Source: Aeromonas veronii (GTDB lineage: Bacteria > Pseudomonadota > Gammaproteobacteria > Enterobacterales > Aeromonadaceae). Taken from it: 64,000 bases of DNA. This document shows positions 1 through 11,033 of the stretch, in pieces. The notes beneath the pieces were generated by a model. That model worked only from the letters and a program-made list of their open reading frames with translations. It had not been told where the DNA came from and did no database searches. Both the position numbers and the translations under genes were made by a program. The DNA is taken from the NCBI GenBank assembly GCA_041319085.1, contig CP101033.1, forward strand, positions 1,638,501 to 1,702,500. The letters are read 5' to 3'. Numbering within the stretch: the stretch's first letter is position 1; each line of letters opens with the position of its first letter.

Positions 1-927
1 ACCAATGGTGACATGGTGGCCGCTCAAGGGATGGCGCTGGGTCAGGTGCTGATCAAGGTGACCGGCAAGCGCGACATCCTCACCCAGCCGGTGGTGGTCA
101 AGGCGCTGGCGGCACCGGGCGACTATGTCAAAAGCTATGGCTATCAGGATCAGGACTCGGTCAAGTATCTGAAAGCCGAGTTCAAGAGTGACAAGGTCAA
201 CCACCTGGTCTCCGAGAGCCAGTTTGCCCTGCTTGGCCCGGCGCGTCCCCAGATGGCCGTCTGGCTGGTGGTGGATCAGGGTGATCGTCACCTGCTGGCG
301 GATCAATCCAGCGATGGCTGGGCGTACGCTTTGCGCGATCAGGCCCAGACGCTGGGGCTGCCGATCAGTATTCCGTTGATGGATCTCGATGACAACATGG
401 CGGTCAGTGCCACCGACGTCTGGGGACGGTTTGCCGATCCGATTTTGCAGGCGAGCCAGCGCTATGGCGCCGAGATGGTGGTGTTGGGCAAGCTGACACC
501 GGAAGGTGACAAGTGGAGCATCGACTGGGGACTCTATGGCCCCAAAGCGGCTGGAGAAGTGACCGAACTGACTCGTGGCAACAGCACGGGCACTCAGGCT
601 GAAGTGGCGCAAGGATTTGCCGATACCTTGGCGGCCTGGCTGGTGAAAAACTACGGTGCCCGCATCTCGGGCCCGGCAACCAGCCAGACCCTGGTGGTGG
701 ATGGCCTCTCTGAAGTGGACAGCATGATCGCCGTGCAGAAGATGCTGCAGGGGATGGCCAACGTCAGCAAGGTGGCCATCGGCAAGCTGGAGGGGGAGCA
801 GGTCACCTTCAACTTCACCCTGCAAGGGGAGCTGGCCGAGCTGGTGCGGGCGCTGCGGCTCGAGAGTCGTTTGCACAAGGTTGACGATAATGGCAGCGGT
901 TTGCGTTACCAATGGTCGCAGCCCTGA
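1..927 (+). CDS. DUF2066 domain protein, 5' end outside window
   Basis: The frame is open from base 1, so the start codon and any signal peptide lie upstream of the window; 308 codons are visible. The visible N-terminal part (ALGQVLIKVTGKRDIL, then VVVKALAAPGDYVKSYGYQ) is the typical beginning of the DUF2066 domain, a family of exported proteins of unknown function found next to hda or purine genes in gammaproteobacteria. The C-terminal part (LVVDGLSEVDSMIAVQKML, VTFNFTLQGELAELVRALR) matches the family's second half. A GC-rich stem-loop follows the stop, so it is probably transcribed separately from hda. The function is not known; the domain call is by recognition of conserved blocks. Confidence 0.8.
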   Translation, partial: TNGDMVAAQGMALGQVLIKVTGKRDILTQPVVVKALAAPGDYVKSYGYQDQDSVKYLKAEFKSDKVNHLVSESQFALLGPARPQMAVWLVVDQGDRHLLADQSSDGWAYALRDQAQTLGLPISIPLMDLDDNMAVSATDVWGRFADPILQASQRYGAEMVVLGKLTPEGDKWSIDWGLYGPKAAGEVTELTRGNSTGTQAEVAQGFADTLAAWLVKNYGARISGPATSQTLVVDGLSEVDSMIAVQKMLQGMANVSKVAIGKLEGEQVTFNFTLQGELAELVRALRLESRLHKVDDNGSGLRYQWSQP

Positions 928-946
928 TTTTATAAGGTTTTTGTAG

Positions 947-973
947 ACCGCCCGGCTTGTCCGGGCGGTTCTC
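947..973 (+). terminator. stem-loop terminator after DUF2066 gene
   Basis: A 9-bp perfect GC-rich stem (ACCGCCCGG / CCGGGCGGT, 947-955 and 961-969) with a 5-nt loop is followed by TCTCT. It lies 20 bases after the stop and just ahead of hda. The T tract is weak, so termination may be partial. Confidence 0.6.
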
Positions 974-987
974 TATCTGCCATTGCG

Positions 988-1731
988 ATGATACACTTAA
1001 CCACAAATGTCACAGTCAAAGCCCAACGAGTGAAGCAACCGGCCCAACTGTCTTTAGCCGTACAACTACCGGATGATGAAACCTTCGTCAGTTTTTATCC
1101 CGGTACCAATGCTCATCTGATCACCGCCCTCAAGAATGCGGCCATCGGTCAGGGATCGCCTTTCCTCTATTTCTGGGGTGCCAAGGGATCCGGACGCTCT
1201 CATCTGCTGCACGCCACCTGTGCCGAGGTCAACGCCCGCGATGCGGCGGCGGCCTATCTCTCCCTCGATCAGTTTGAACAGCTCGATCCCAGCATGCTCG
1301 ATGCCCTCGAAAGCCTTCCGCTGGTTTGTCTCGACAGTCTCGAGGCTATCGCCGGAAATAACGTGTGGGAGCGTGCGCTGTTTGACTTTTACAATCGCTG
1401 GCAGGAGAAGGGCGAGGGGACGCTGGTGGTCACCGGCTGCAGCGCACCGCGCAAACTGGGGCTGCAACTGCCGGATCTCGCTTCGCGCCTCGATTGGGGG
1501 GTGAGTTTCCATCTCGACGAGCTGGATGATGAAGGCAAGCTCAGTGCCCTGCAGTTGCGCGCCGAGCTGCGGGGCTTCAAACTGCCCATCGATGTGGGCC
1601 GCTTCCTGCTCAACCGACTCTCCCGCGATATGCGCACCCTGCTCACCACCCTCAATCAGCTCGACAACGCCTCTTTTCGCGCCAAGCGCAAACTGACCAT
1701 CCCCTTTGTCAAAGAGATCCTCGAGCTCTGA
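988..1731 (+). CDS. hda: DnaA regulatory inactivator Hda
   Basis: Hda is a DnaA-related AAA+ protein that binds the DNA-loaded sliding clamp and stimulates hydrolysis of DnaA-bound ATP, preventing re-initiation of replication. The clamp-binding peptide QLSLAV is at residues 20-25, followed by LPDDETFVSFYPG, the family's conserved start. The Walker A-like loop GAKGSGRS is at 64-71 and the AAA+ C-terminal segment (LSRDMRTLLTTLNQLD) carries the sensor arginines. From the ATG at 988 the protein has 247 residues. E. coli Hda begins only a few residues before the clamp motif, so an in-frame GTG at 1030 is an alternative start; neither has a strong Shine-Dalgarno sequence. Confidence 0.93.
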   Translation: MIHLTTNVTVKAQRVKQPAQLSLAVQLPDDETFVSFYPGTNAHLITALKNAAIGQGSPFLYFWGAKGSGRSHLLHATCAEVNARDAAAAYLSLDQFEQLDPSMLDALESLPLVCLDSLEAIAGNNVWERALFDFYNRWQEKGEGTLVVTGCSAPRKLGLQLPDLASRLDWGVSFHLDELDDEGKLSALQLRAELRGFKLPIDVGRFLLNRLSRDMRTLLTTLNQLDNASFRAKRKLTIPFVKEILEL

Positions 1732-1797
1732 TCCTGTCGATGGGGTGTGGTGATGCGCCTGACCGACGTTTGAATTGCAGATAAGCAGATAAAAAGA

Positions 1798-1824
1798 AAC
1801 CCCGGCTTCAGGCCGGGGTTTTGC
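1798..1824. terminator. bidirectional terminator between hda and aceA
   Basis: The 9-bp stem AACCCCGGC / GCCGGGGTT (1798-1806, 1812-1820) has A-rich sequence on its left and TTTT on its right. It can therefore end transcription of both convergent units, hda from the left and aceBA from the right. Confidence 0.85.
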
Positions 1825-1846
1825 TATCTCAAGGGGGCTCTGCCTA

Positions 1847-3160
1847 TCAGTGGAACTGATCTTCTTCGGTGGATCCGGTCAGCGCGGTGACCGAGGATTG
1901 GCCACCCTGGATGACGGTGGTCACCTTGTCAAAGTAACCGGTACCGACCTCCTGCTGGTGTGCCACGAAGGTGTAGCCACGGCTGGCGGCGGCAAATTCC
2001 GGCTCCTGCACCATCTCGACGTAGTGCTTCATCCCTTCGCCACGGGCGTACTGGTAGGCCAGTTCGTACATGTGGAACCACATGTTGTGGATACCCGCGA
2101 GGGTGATGAACTGGTACTTGTAGCCCATGTCGGAGAGCGCCTGCTGGAAGCGGGCGATGGTGGCATCGTCCAGATTCTTCTTCCAGTTGAAGCTCGGAGA
2201 GCAGTTGTAGGCCAGGATGCGATCCGGGAACTTGGCCTTGATCGCTTCGGCAAATTTACGCGCTTCGTCCAGATCCGGCTTGGCGGTTTCACACCACACC
2301 ATGTCGGCGTAGGGGGCGTAAGCCAGACCGCGAGCGATGGCCTGATCGATACCGGCACGTACCTTGTAGAACCCTTCGGCTGTGCGCTCGCCCGTCAGGA
2401 AGTCTGCATCGTACGGGTCGGCGTCGGTCGTCAACAGGTCAGCGGCGTTGGCGTCGGTACGGGCGATCACCAGCGTGGTGGTGCCGCACACATCGGCTGC
2501 CAGACGGGCGGCAACCAGCTTTTGCACCGCTTCCTGAGTCGGTACCAGCACCTTGCCACCCATATGGCCGCACTTCTTGACGGAAGCGAGCTGATCTTCG
2601 AAGTGCACGCCGGCGGCGCCCGCTTCAATCATCCCCTTCATCAGTTCGAAGGCGTTAAGCACACCGCCGAAACCGGCTTCCGCATCGGCCACGATCGGCA
2701 GGAAGTAGTCGATAAAGCCCTCATCCTGCGGCCCGACCTTGTTGGCCCACTGGATCTGGTCGGCACGAGCGAAGGAGTTGTTGATGCGCTCCACCACGGA
2801 CGGTACGGAGTTGGCCGGGTAGAGGGACTGATCCGGATACATGGTGGAGGACAAGTTGTTGTCCGCCGCCACCTGCCAGCCGGAGAGGTAGATCGCCTCG
2901 ATCCCCGCCTTGGCCTGCTGCACTGCCTGACCACCGGTCAGGGCGCCGAGGCAGTTGACATAGCCTTTCTTGGCGTCGCCGTGGATCAGGCCCCACAGCT
3001 TGTCGGCTCCACGCTGGGCCAGGGTGTGCACCGGCTGCAAGCTGCCGCGCAGGTTCACCACATCTTCGGCGCTGTAGCCGCGCTTGATCCCTTTCCAGCG
3101 GGGATTTTCCGCCCAGTCTTTCTCGATAGCCTGGATCTGTTGCTCACGGGTCAGTGCCAT
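1847..3160 (-). CDS. aceA: isocitrate lyase
   Basis: Isocitrate lyase splits isocitrate into glyoxylate and succinate, the first step of the glyoxylate shunt, in the cytoplasm. The catalytic signature [14 protein letters not shown] is at about residues 195-208 and the metal-binding loop ([10 protein letters not shown]) is intact. I start it at the ATG at 3160 ([11 protein letters not shown]), which has GAGGGA eight bases upstream; an in-frame extension of nine residues to 3187 has no such site. The length of 437 residues matches E. coli AceA (434). It lies 73 bases downstream of aceB and is the distal gene of an aceBA operon, with a stem-loop between the two. No aceK follows. Confidence 0.96.
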   Translation of the reverse strand: MALTREQQIQAIEKDWAENPRWKGIKRGYSAEDVVNLRGSLQPVHTLAQRGADKLWGLIHGDAKKGYVNCLGALTGGQAVQQAKAGIEAIYLSGWQVAADNNLSSTMYPDQSLYPANSVPSVVERINNSFARADQIQWANKVGPQDEGFIDYFLPIVADAEAGFGGVLNAFELMKGMIEAGAAGVHFEDQLASVKKCGHMGGKVLVPTQEAVQKLVAARLAADVCGTTTLVIARTDANAADLLTTDADPYDADFLTGERTAEGFYKVRAGIDQAIARGLAYAPYADMVWCETAKPDLDEARKFAEAIKAKFPDRILAYNCSPSFNWKKNLDDATIARFQQALSDMGYKYQFITLAGIHNMWFHMYELAYQYARGEGMKHYVEMVQEPEFAAASRGYTFVAHQQEVGTGYFDKVTTVIQGGQSSVTALTGSTEEDQFH

Positions 3161-3210
3161 ATCAGTTCCCTCTTTCATTGATTTCACGTTTCCATTGACT
3201 TGTTATTGGC

Positions 3211-3228
3211 GAGCCCCGCTGGGGGCTC
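3211..3228. promoter_or_regulatory. intercistronic stem-loop between aceB and aceA
   Basis: The perfect 7-bp stem GAGCCCC / GGGGCTC with a 4-nt loop lies in the 73-base aceB-aceA spacer, six bases past the aceB stop. It has no T tract on the minus strand, so it more likely protects or tunes the mRNA than terminates it. In many aceBA operons such hairpins help make AceA more abundant than AceB; that role here is inferred. Confidence 0.5.
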
Positions 3229-3233
3229 GTGAT

Positions 3234-4841
<1,608 letters not shown>

Positions 4842-5528
4842 AAGGTTCACTCCTTTGAGAATTACATTTTGAACTTACTAACTACGACTAAAGTCGAATC
4901 CCTGTTCCTGAAACGTTCCCGCAACAACGGGGCAACACGATTGATAAGGTGCGAAATATTGTTGATTACGTCAACAGTTTTTTTTAAACACCTGTTTTCT
5001 CGCTATGGCTAAGTTTATGTTTTTTATTGTTTTATTGGATTGGTATAAAAGCTCTATGCAGATGGTTATGCTCCTGCTTTTTCCCATCGGACAACGGCTA
5101 ATTTGGGCCGTTACCTCGCACCTCGTTTCGTAACTTATTACGTAATAAAATTACAAATGCAAAAACAAATCCCGACCTAACTCCAGGCTTTACCAAAACA
5201 GCTGTATAAAGTGCGTTTGAATATGGCAATGAAGGTTTTGCTATCGCTAGACCTGGTTGGTGAACGTGCGTTTTAAACTTGGGGTGGTGATGTGATCTCT
5301 GTTGGTACCAGCGGCTGCAGCGATGGAAAGTGAAGCGCAATAACGTAGGTTTGTATCAGTTGTCGGGGGGAATGCCGAGGAGGGAGGGGGAGAAGCTTCA
5401 GTCAATAATACTGCCATCCTCGATGGAATTAGCAGTTTGTCGTTTTTTGCTGATTTCTCGCCAAGGGCGGGAAACGAAGGGCGTTGAACAGGCGATGCGC
5501 CGGGGATTGAGCGGCCATCTGGCCGGGC
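4842..5528. other. long non-coding region upstream of aceBA
   Basis: About 690 bases without a convincing gene. It is more AT-rich than its surroundings near 4960-5040 and 5120-5180. Two small palindromes stand out on the aceB-proximal side: CGACT-AA-AGTCG at 4885-4896, 44 bases before the aceB start, and GTTGA-N5-TCAAC at 4961-4975. Either could be an operator for the acetate/fatty-acid regulators that usually control aceBA, but I cannot assign a regulator. Open frames at 5098-5340 (minus) and 5330-5650 (plus) look random. Confidence 0.4.
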
Positions 5529-5669
5529 TCAATAGTCATCATCCGGTTCGGCAAGATCGATCACATCGAGCTGGACGACCTGTTCATCTTCGTTTTCGGT
5601 ATGGCAAGGGGTGTCGTGAGGAACGGAATAAAGCGCATTGGCGGGTGTGACATCGGTGGTCTGGTGCAT
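5529..5669 (-). CDS. small acidic protein of 46 residues, unknown
   Basis: A short frame encodes MHQTTDVTPANALYSVPHDT followed by a strongly acidic C-terminal half ending in LAEPDDDY. Its ATG at 5669 has AGGA about nine bases upstream, and the stop is followed by a bulged stem-loop (TTGAGC..GGCC / GGCC..GCTCAA, about 5504-5531). There is no signal peptide, membrane segment or Cys motif, and I do not recognise the family. It stands alone between aceBA and the tRNA. Composition is consistent with the local coding style (GC-rich third positions in the second half). It may be a real small protein or chance; conservation would decide. Confidence 0.45.
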   Translation of the reverse strand: MHQTTDVTPANALYSVPHDTPCHTENEDEQVVQLDVIDLAEPDDDY

Positions 5670-5851
5670 GCCTGGTCCTGTGTTGAACGCAAGCCGGACA
5701 GTGATCCCTTCACTGGTGTTTCCACCTCCCTGTTTCGTCTACCGGCGGAAAGGTGCGCATCTTAAAGAGTTCGGCAAAAAGATTCAAGTGGTTCTGAGTG
5801 TTTTTTGTTCTTGATGGGCAGGCCGCGTCAGGAGGATAAATCGGAGGCAAA

Positions 5852-5888
5852 AAAATAGCCCAGTCGTTTGACTGGGCTATTCTCGGGG
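5852..5888 (-). terminator. terminator of tRNA-Pro copy 1
   Basis: On the minus strand, directly after the tRNA, the stem ATAGCCCAGTC / GACTGGGCTAT with an AAAC loop is followed by a run of seven T. It is a strong rho-independent terminator and has the same layout as that of the second tRNA-Pro copy. Confidence 0.9.
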
Positions 5889-5892
5889 AAAA

Positions 5893-5969
5893 TGGTCGGT
5901 GTGAGAGGATTCGAACCTCCGACCCTCTACACCCCATGCAGATGCGCTACCTGGCTGCGCTACACACCG
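5893..5969 (-). tRNA. tRNA-Pro(GGG), copy 1
   Basis: A 77-nt cloverleaf folds on the minus strand. The acceptor stem is CGGTGTG / CACACCG with discriminator A and encoded CCA, the D stem is GCGC / GCGC, and the anticodon loop ATGGGGT gives anticodon GGG at 34-36. The T arm is GGAGG-TTCGAAT-CCTCT. It closely resembles E. coli proL. An identical gene lies at 47040-47116 on the plus strand. Anticodon GGG reads CCC and CCU codons. Confidence 0.96.
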
Positions 5970-5998
5970 ACGGAGTCAGACTCGGCTGACGGGGAGGA

Positions 5999-6027
5999 AG
6001 TCTAATAGTATGGCCAAACGGGTGCAA
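5999..6027 (-). promoter_or_regulatory. promoter of tRNA-Pro copy 1
   Basis: On the minus strand TTGCAC (6022-6027) and TAGACT (5999-6004) are separated by exactly 17 bases, about 30 bases upstream of the mature tRNA 5' end. A GC-rich stretch follows the -10, as expected of stable RNA promoters under stringent control. Confidence 0.7.
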
Positions 6028-6044
6028 CTCCTTTTTTATCATAG

Positions 6045-6776
<732 letters not shown>

Positions 6777-6785
6777 ATCAATCGG

Positions 6786-6808
6786 GGGCAGCGCAGGCTG
6801 CCCTTGTT
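6786..6808 (+). terminator. weak terminator after tadA
   Basis: The stem GGGCAGC / GCTGCCC (6786-6792, 6797-6803) is followed by TTGTT. It is ten bases past the tadA stop and separates it from the pst promoter region. Confidence 0.6.
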
Positions 6809-6914
6809 GATTATCCTCATAAATATCTTTTTATAAACAATGTGTTGCGATTACATTCCTTCAAAATATCCCCCGCTCATTTTTCCGCTAACAACCTCGG
6901 TTAAAGCGTTCTCG

Positions 6915-6948
6915 ATGTAACAAAACTGTCATGCAACCGCCATATAAT
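6915..6948 (+). promoter_or_regulatory. Pho box and -10 element of the pst operon
   Basis: ATGTAAC-AAAA-CTGTCAT (6915-6932) fits the PhoB binding pattern of two 7-base half-sites split by four A/T bases. Exactly ten bases later comes a perfect TATAAT (6943-6948), the same spacing as in the E. coli phoA promoter. A further degenerate half-site (CCGCCAT) overlaps the spacer. It lies 33 bases upstream of pstC. This indicates phosphate-starvation control by PhoB, which is inferred from the motif. Confidence 0.75.
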
Positions 6949-6980
6949 GCCGCCAAGCCTAGCTTACATTGAGGTCTTGC

Positions 6981-9218
6981 ATGTCATCGGAATCGTTAAA
7001 CCTAGTCATGGCGGGCAGTAGAAAACGCCGGATCAAGGATAAATTGGCCAAATATGGCGTCACCACAGGCGGAGCCCTGGTACTGGTGGCGCTGCTGCTT
7101 ATCTTCTTTTATCTGCTCTATGTGGTGAAACCCATCTTCAATGGCGCCTCCATGGAGCCGACCGCCTCGTTTACCCTGCCCGCCGCAGGGAAGACCGCCT
7201 GGCTCGGCGTGGAAGAGCAGAACGAGATCGGCTATCGCTTCAGCGATAAAGGGCAGGTCAACTTCTTTGCGGTGCAGGGAGATGACAAGATCAAGGTTGG
7301 CCAGTCACTGGGTCAGGCCCAGGTTGCTGGTGACATCACCACGGTGGCGACCCCGGCACCGGGCCAGCGGCTGATCGCCTACGGCTTTGCCGATGGCAAA
7401 GCGCAGGTCGTCCAGCCAGCGTTCAAGGTCTCCTATCCCAACGATGTGCGGGTGATTGAACCCAGCCTGCAATATCCCTTCGGCGAAGAGCCGGTGGTGA
7501 TCGACCCGCAAGGGAAGGCGCTGCAGCTGATGGTGTTCGAAGCCACCAAGGACAAGATGGCGACCGCCGCCGTGACCGAAGATGGTCGTGGCGTGATGAC
7601 GGTGATGAGCGGCGAGGAGAACTTCATCTCCGGGGAGATTGAGTGGAGCAGTGAAAACTACACGATTCCCTCCCTGCCGCGCCATGTGGATCAGATGCTG
7701 CTGACCCCCAATCTGCGGATCCTGTTCGTGCGCGAGGGCAATCGCCTCTCCGTCTATGACATTCATAACCTGAGCGACATCTCCCTGCGCAACGTGCTGG
7801 AGATCAATGCCTCCAACGCCAACGTGACCCGTGTTCAGCTGCTCTCCGGCGCCTCTTCGCTGCTGGTGGGTAATGACAACGGCGTGATTTCCCAGTGGTT
7901 CGAAGTGGCGAAGGATGGCAAACGCCAGTTCACCCAAATTCGTAACTTCAAGGGCGATGGCGCGGTAGATCTGCTGACTCCCGAGCACTTTCGCAAAGGC
8001 TTCATCAGTGCCGACAAGGACGGCATCATCAGCTTCTTCCACGCCACCGGCGAGACCAAGCTGCTGACCGAGACGGTAGAAGGGGGCGAACTCTCTGCCC
8101 TGGCCATCTCCCCCCGTCACAACCTGTTGCTGATGCAGCAAGGGAATACCTTCAAGCTCTTCTCGGTAGAGAACGAACACCCCGAAGTGACCTGGTCTGC
8201 CCTCTGGCAACAGGTGTGGTACGAAGGGTATCCGGAGCCCCAGTATGTGTGGCAATCCACCTCCGCCAGCAACGACTTTGAAGCCAAGCTGAGTTTGGTG
8301 CCGCTGGTATTCGGTACGCTGAAAGCCTCTTTTTACGCCATGGTGTTTGCTGTGCCGCTCGGCGTGGCCGGTGCCATCTATACCGCCTACTTCATGTCGG
8401 CGGGGCTGCGCAAATACGTCAAGCCGACGGTCGAGATCATGGCGGCGCTGCCGACCGTTATCCTGGGCTTCCTGGCGGGTCTGTGGCTGGCGCCCATCAT
8501 CGAGGGGGCGCTGCCAGGGGTGATCCTGCTGCTGGTGCTGCTGCCGATGGGGATGCTACTGACTGCGCTGCTCTGGAACTATCTGCCGGAGCGGGGCAAG
8601 TCCTGGCTGCCGGAGGGGTGGCACGCCATCCTGCTGATCCCGGTGCTGCTGCTGATTGGCTGGGGGGCCTTCGCCCTGAGCCCGCTCATCGAGAATGCCT
8701 TTATGCACGGTGATTCGCGCATCTGGCTGACCCACGAAATGGGCATCAAGTTTGACCAGCGCAACTCGCTGGTGGTCGGTATCGCCATGGGCTTTGCGGT
8801 CATCCCCACCATCTTCTCCATCGCTGAAGATGCGGTCTTCTCGGTGCCCAAGCACCTGACCCAGGGCTCGCTGGCGCTGGGGGCCACCCCGTGGCAGACC
8901 CTGAGCCGGGTGGTAATCCTCACTGCCAGCCCGGGCATCTTCTCTGCGGTGATGATGGGCCTTGGCCGCGCCGTGGGCGAGACCATGATCGTGCTGATGG
9001 CTACCGGCAACACCCCCATCATGGACTTCTCCATGTTCCAGGGGCTGCGCACCCTCGCCGCCAACATCGCGGTGGAGATGCCGGAATCGGAAGTGGGCAG
9101 CTCCCACTATCGGGTACTGTTCCTCGCGGCCTTCGTCCTGTTTGTGTTCACCTTTTTGTTCAACACCCTGGCCGAGTTTGTCCGTCAGCGGTTGCGTGAA
9201 AAATACAGCTCGATGTAA
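6981..9218 (+). CDS. pstC: phosphate ABC transporter permease PstC, long form
   Basis: PstC is one of the two inner-membrane permeases of the high-affinity phosphate importer. The C-terminal third (from about residue 440) has the usual membrane segments and EAA loop (GSLALGATPWQTLSRVVILTASPG). Unlike the ~320-residue E. coli protein, this one has 745 residues: after a first membrane segment (about 27-50) there is a ~360-residue extracytoplasmic insertion. Such long forms occur in Vibrio, Shewanella and Pseudomonas. I start at ATG 6981 (GAGG seven bases upstream) rather than the TTG four codons earlier. First gene of pstC-pstA-pstB-phoU; no pstS is present here. Confidence 0.93.
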   Translation: MSSESLNLVMAGSRKRRIKDKLAKYGVTTGGALVLVALLLIFFYLLYVVKPIFNGASMEPTASFTLPAAGKTAWLGVEEQNEIGYRFSDKGQVNFFAVQGDDKIKVGQSLGQAQVAGDITTVATPAPGQRLIAYGFADGKAQVVQPAFKVSYPNDVRVIEPSLQYPFGEEPVVIDPQGKALQLMVFEATKDKMATAAVTEDGRGVMTVMSGEENFISGEIEWSSENYTIPSLPRHVDQMLLTPNLRILFVREGNRLSVYDIHNLSDISLRNVLEINASNANVTRVQLLSGASSLLVGNDNGVISQWFEVAKDGKRQFTQIRNFKGDGAVDLLTPEHFRKGFISADKDGIISFFHATGETKLLTETVEGGELSALAISPRHNLLLMQQGNTFKLFSVENEHPEVTWSALWQQVWYEGYPEPQYVWQSTSASNDFEAKLSLVPLVFGTLKASFYAMVFAVPLGVAGAIYTAYFMSAGLRKYVKPTVEIMAALPTVILGFLAGLWLAPIIEGALPGVILLLVLLPMGMLLTALLWNYLPERGKSWLPEGWHAILLIPVLLLIGWGAFALSPLIENAFMHGDSRIWLTHEMGIKFDQRNSLVVGIAMGFAVIPTIFSIAEDAVFSVPKHLTQGSLALGATPWQTLSRVVILTASPGIFSAVMMGLGRAVGETMIVLMATGNTPIMDFSMFQGLRTLAANIAVEMPESEVGSSHYRVLFLAAFVLFVFTFLFNTLAEFVRQRLREKYSSM

Positions 9219-9250
9219 GGGGCGACTCTGTAATGGACAAGGAATCGACA

Positions 9251-10900
9251 ATGGGTAAGTGGTTTAAATCAGGGGCCCCCTGGATCTGGATGACCGGCGG
9301 TGCCGTCAGCCTGAGTCTGGTGGCGGTACTGGGTCTGCTGCTGCTGATCGGCTGGCGTGGTCTGGTCTACTTCTGGCCGCACCCCATCTATGAGTGGCAG
9401 CTGGAAGATGCCAGCGGCAACAAGAGCGTACTGATCGGCGAGATCAACGATCGCGAGCAGGTACCGGTGGAGCGACTGCGCGCCGCAGGTCTGCCGCTGG
9501 AAGGGGAAGAGCGCGAGCTGCTGACCCGCTATCTGGTCAAGACCGGCAACCGTGAGTTCGTTGACCTCGATTTTCGCTGGGTGCTGGAGACCGACATCAA
9601 GTCCCAGAGCCAGCCAGCCGAGCTGGCCATGGTTGAGCGTGCCACCAACGGCAACTTCTATGGCTATATCGTCGGGGTGAAAGAGGATGGCCGCGAGCTC
9701 ACCTCTGATCTGCATCCTGCCCTGCAGCGGGTGCTGGCGCGAGCCAATGCCCTCTCCGAACAGGCCAACGATCTGCAAAAAGGGGACATCGGCAGCATCA
9801 ACTATCAACTGGAGCGGCTGCGCCTGAAAGAGCGCAAGGCCGAGCTGGATGACAAGCTGACCGAGCAGCTCAAAGCCGAACTGGCCAGCGAGCGTCAGGC
9901 CCTCAACGATCGTTATCAGGTGCTGGAAAAAGAGCTGTTCTCCCTGCGCAGTCAGGCCGATCGCGACGCCATCACAGTCCGGGATATGCGTGGCGAGCTG
10001 GTGACCATGCCGATGTCCAAGGTACTGGATGTGGTATGGCCCAACGACATGAGTCTGCTGGCCAAGGTGGGTCACTGGTTCCACCAGATCGGCAAGTTCG
10101 TCTCTGACGATCCCCGTGAAGCCAACACCGAGGGCGGGGTGTTCCCGGCCATCTTCGGCACCGTGTTCATGGTGTTCCTGATGGCGATCATCGTGACCCC
10201 GCTGGGGGTGGTGGCGGCAGTCTACCTGCACGAGTATGCGGGCAAGAACAGCCTGACCAAGATCATCCGCATCGCGGTGATCAACCTGGCGGGCGTGCCT
10301 TCCATCGTCTACGGCGTGTTTGGTCTGGGCTTCTTCGTCTACACACTCGGTGGTTCGCTGGATCAGCTGTTCTACCCGGAAGCGCTGCCGAGTCCGACCT
10401 TTGGCTCACCTGGCGTGATCTGGTCGGCGCTGACGCTGGCCATCCTGACCCTGCCGGTGGTGATTGTCTCCACCGAAGAGGGGCTGGCTCGGATCCCGAG
10501 CACCATCCGTCAGGGCTCGCTGGCACTGGGTGCCACCCAGGCCGAGACCCTGTGGCGCATCGTGCTGCCGATGGCGAGCCCGGCCATCATGACCGGCCTT
10601 ATTCTGGCAATTGCCCGTGCAGCCGGTGAAGTGGCGCCGCTGATGCTGGTGGGGGTGGTAAAACTGGCACCGACCCTGCCGATGGATGGCAACTTCCCGT
10701 ATCTGCATGTGGAGCGCAAGTTCATGCACCTGGGCTTCCACATCTATGACGTCGGCTTCCAGAGCCCCAACGTCGAGGCGGCCCGCCCGCTGGTCTACGC
10801 CACCTCCTTCCTGCTGGTGACGGTGATCGTGGGCCTGAACCTGACCGCTATCGGTATTCGTAACCACTTGCGCGAGAAATTCCGGTCGCTGGAGCATTAA
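9251..10900 (+). CDS. pstA: phosphate ABC transporter permease PstA, long form
   Basis: PstA pairs with PstC to form the phosphate channel. One N-terminal membrane segment (about residues 12-35) is followed by a ~240-residue periplasmic region that contains a long charged helical stretch (about 165-240, rich in E, K, L, R and likely coiled coil). The five-helix permease core follows, with the EAA loop GSLALGATQAETLWRIVLPM. The length of 549 residues is almost twice that of E. coli PstA (296). ATG 9251 has AAGGA eight bases upstream; an ATG at 9233 is also possible. It starts 32 bases after pstC. Confidence 0.92.
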   Translation: MGKWFKSGAPWIWMTGGAVSLSLVAVLGLLLLIGWRGLVYFWPHPIYEWQLEDASGNKSVLIGEINDREQVPVERLRAAGLPLEGEERELLTRYLVKTGNREFVDLDFRWVLETDIKSQSQPAELAMVERATNGNFYGYIVGVKEDGRELTSDLHPALQRVLARANALSEQANDLQKGDIGSINYQLERLRLKERKAELDDKLTEQLKAELASERQALNDRYQVLEKELFSLRSQADRDAITVRDMRGELVTMPMSKVLDVVWPNDMSLLAKVGHWFHQIGKFVSDDPREANTEGGVFPAIFGTVFMVFLMAIIVTPLGVVAAVYLHEYAGKNSLTKIIRIAVINLAGVPSIVYGVFGLGFFVYTLGGSLDQLFYPEALPSPTFGSPGVIWSALTLAILTLPVVIVSTEEGLARIPSTIRQGSLALGATQAETLWRIVLPMASPAIMTGLILAIARAAGEVAPLMLVGVVKLAPTLPMDGNFPYLHVERKFMHLGFHIYDVGFQSPNVEAARPLVYATSFLLVTVIVGLNLTAIGIRNHLREKFRSLEH

Positions 10901-10941
10901 TCCGGCGCCGCATGAGTGATACAAGAGTGAGATAACAGAGG

Positions 10942-10962
10942 GGCGGCCGAGCGCGAGCCGCC
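10942..10962 (+). promoter_or_regulatory. stem-loop in pstA-pstB spacer
   Basis: The 133-base pstA-pstB spacer holds a GC-rich hairpin (GGCGG / CCGCC around an 11-nt loop), flanked by GAGAT / ATCTC that can extend it. There is no T tract, so I read it as an mRNA processing or stability element within the operon. This is an inference. Confidence 0.35.
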
Positions 10963-11033
10963 ATCTCTCTGCACCAATACGTGAGGGGCGCCGGCAGCTG
11001 TCCGGCCACTCCAGATAGATTTTGAGGTAACAG

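Noticed and set aside
1850..3181. 443-codon open frame on the plus strand through aceA
   Set aside because: It is the exact antisense of aceA; high GC third positions leave the complementary frame open. Its composition (Gly/Val/His/Gln-rich) is not protein-like.
4961..4975. FNR site (TTGAT-N4-ATCAA) upstream of aceBA
   Set aside because: The palindrome is GTTGA-N5-TCAAC; the half-site spacing and second half do not fit FNR. Kept only as an unassigned palindrome.
5098..5340. 80-codon minus-strand ORF upstream of aceBA
   Set aside because: Lies in AT-rich sequence with no ribosome site or recognisable motif; length is within chance expectation.
5330..5650. 106-codon plus-strand ORF in the aceB-tRNA gap
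   Set aside because: No ribosome site, no domain, and Arg/His-rich composition. It is antisense to the better-looking 46-codon acidic ORF.
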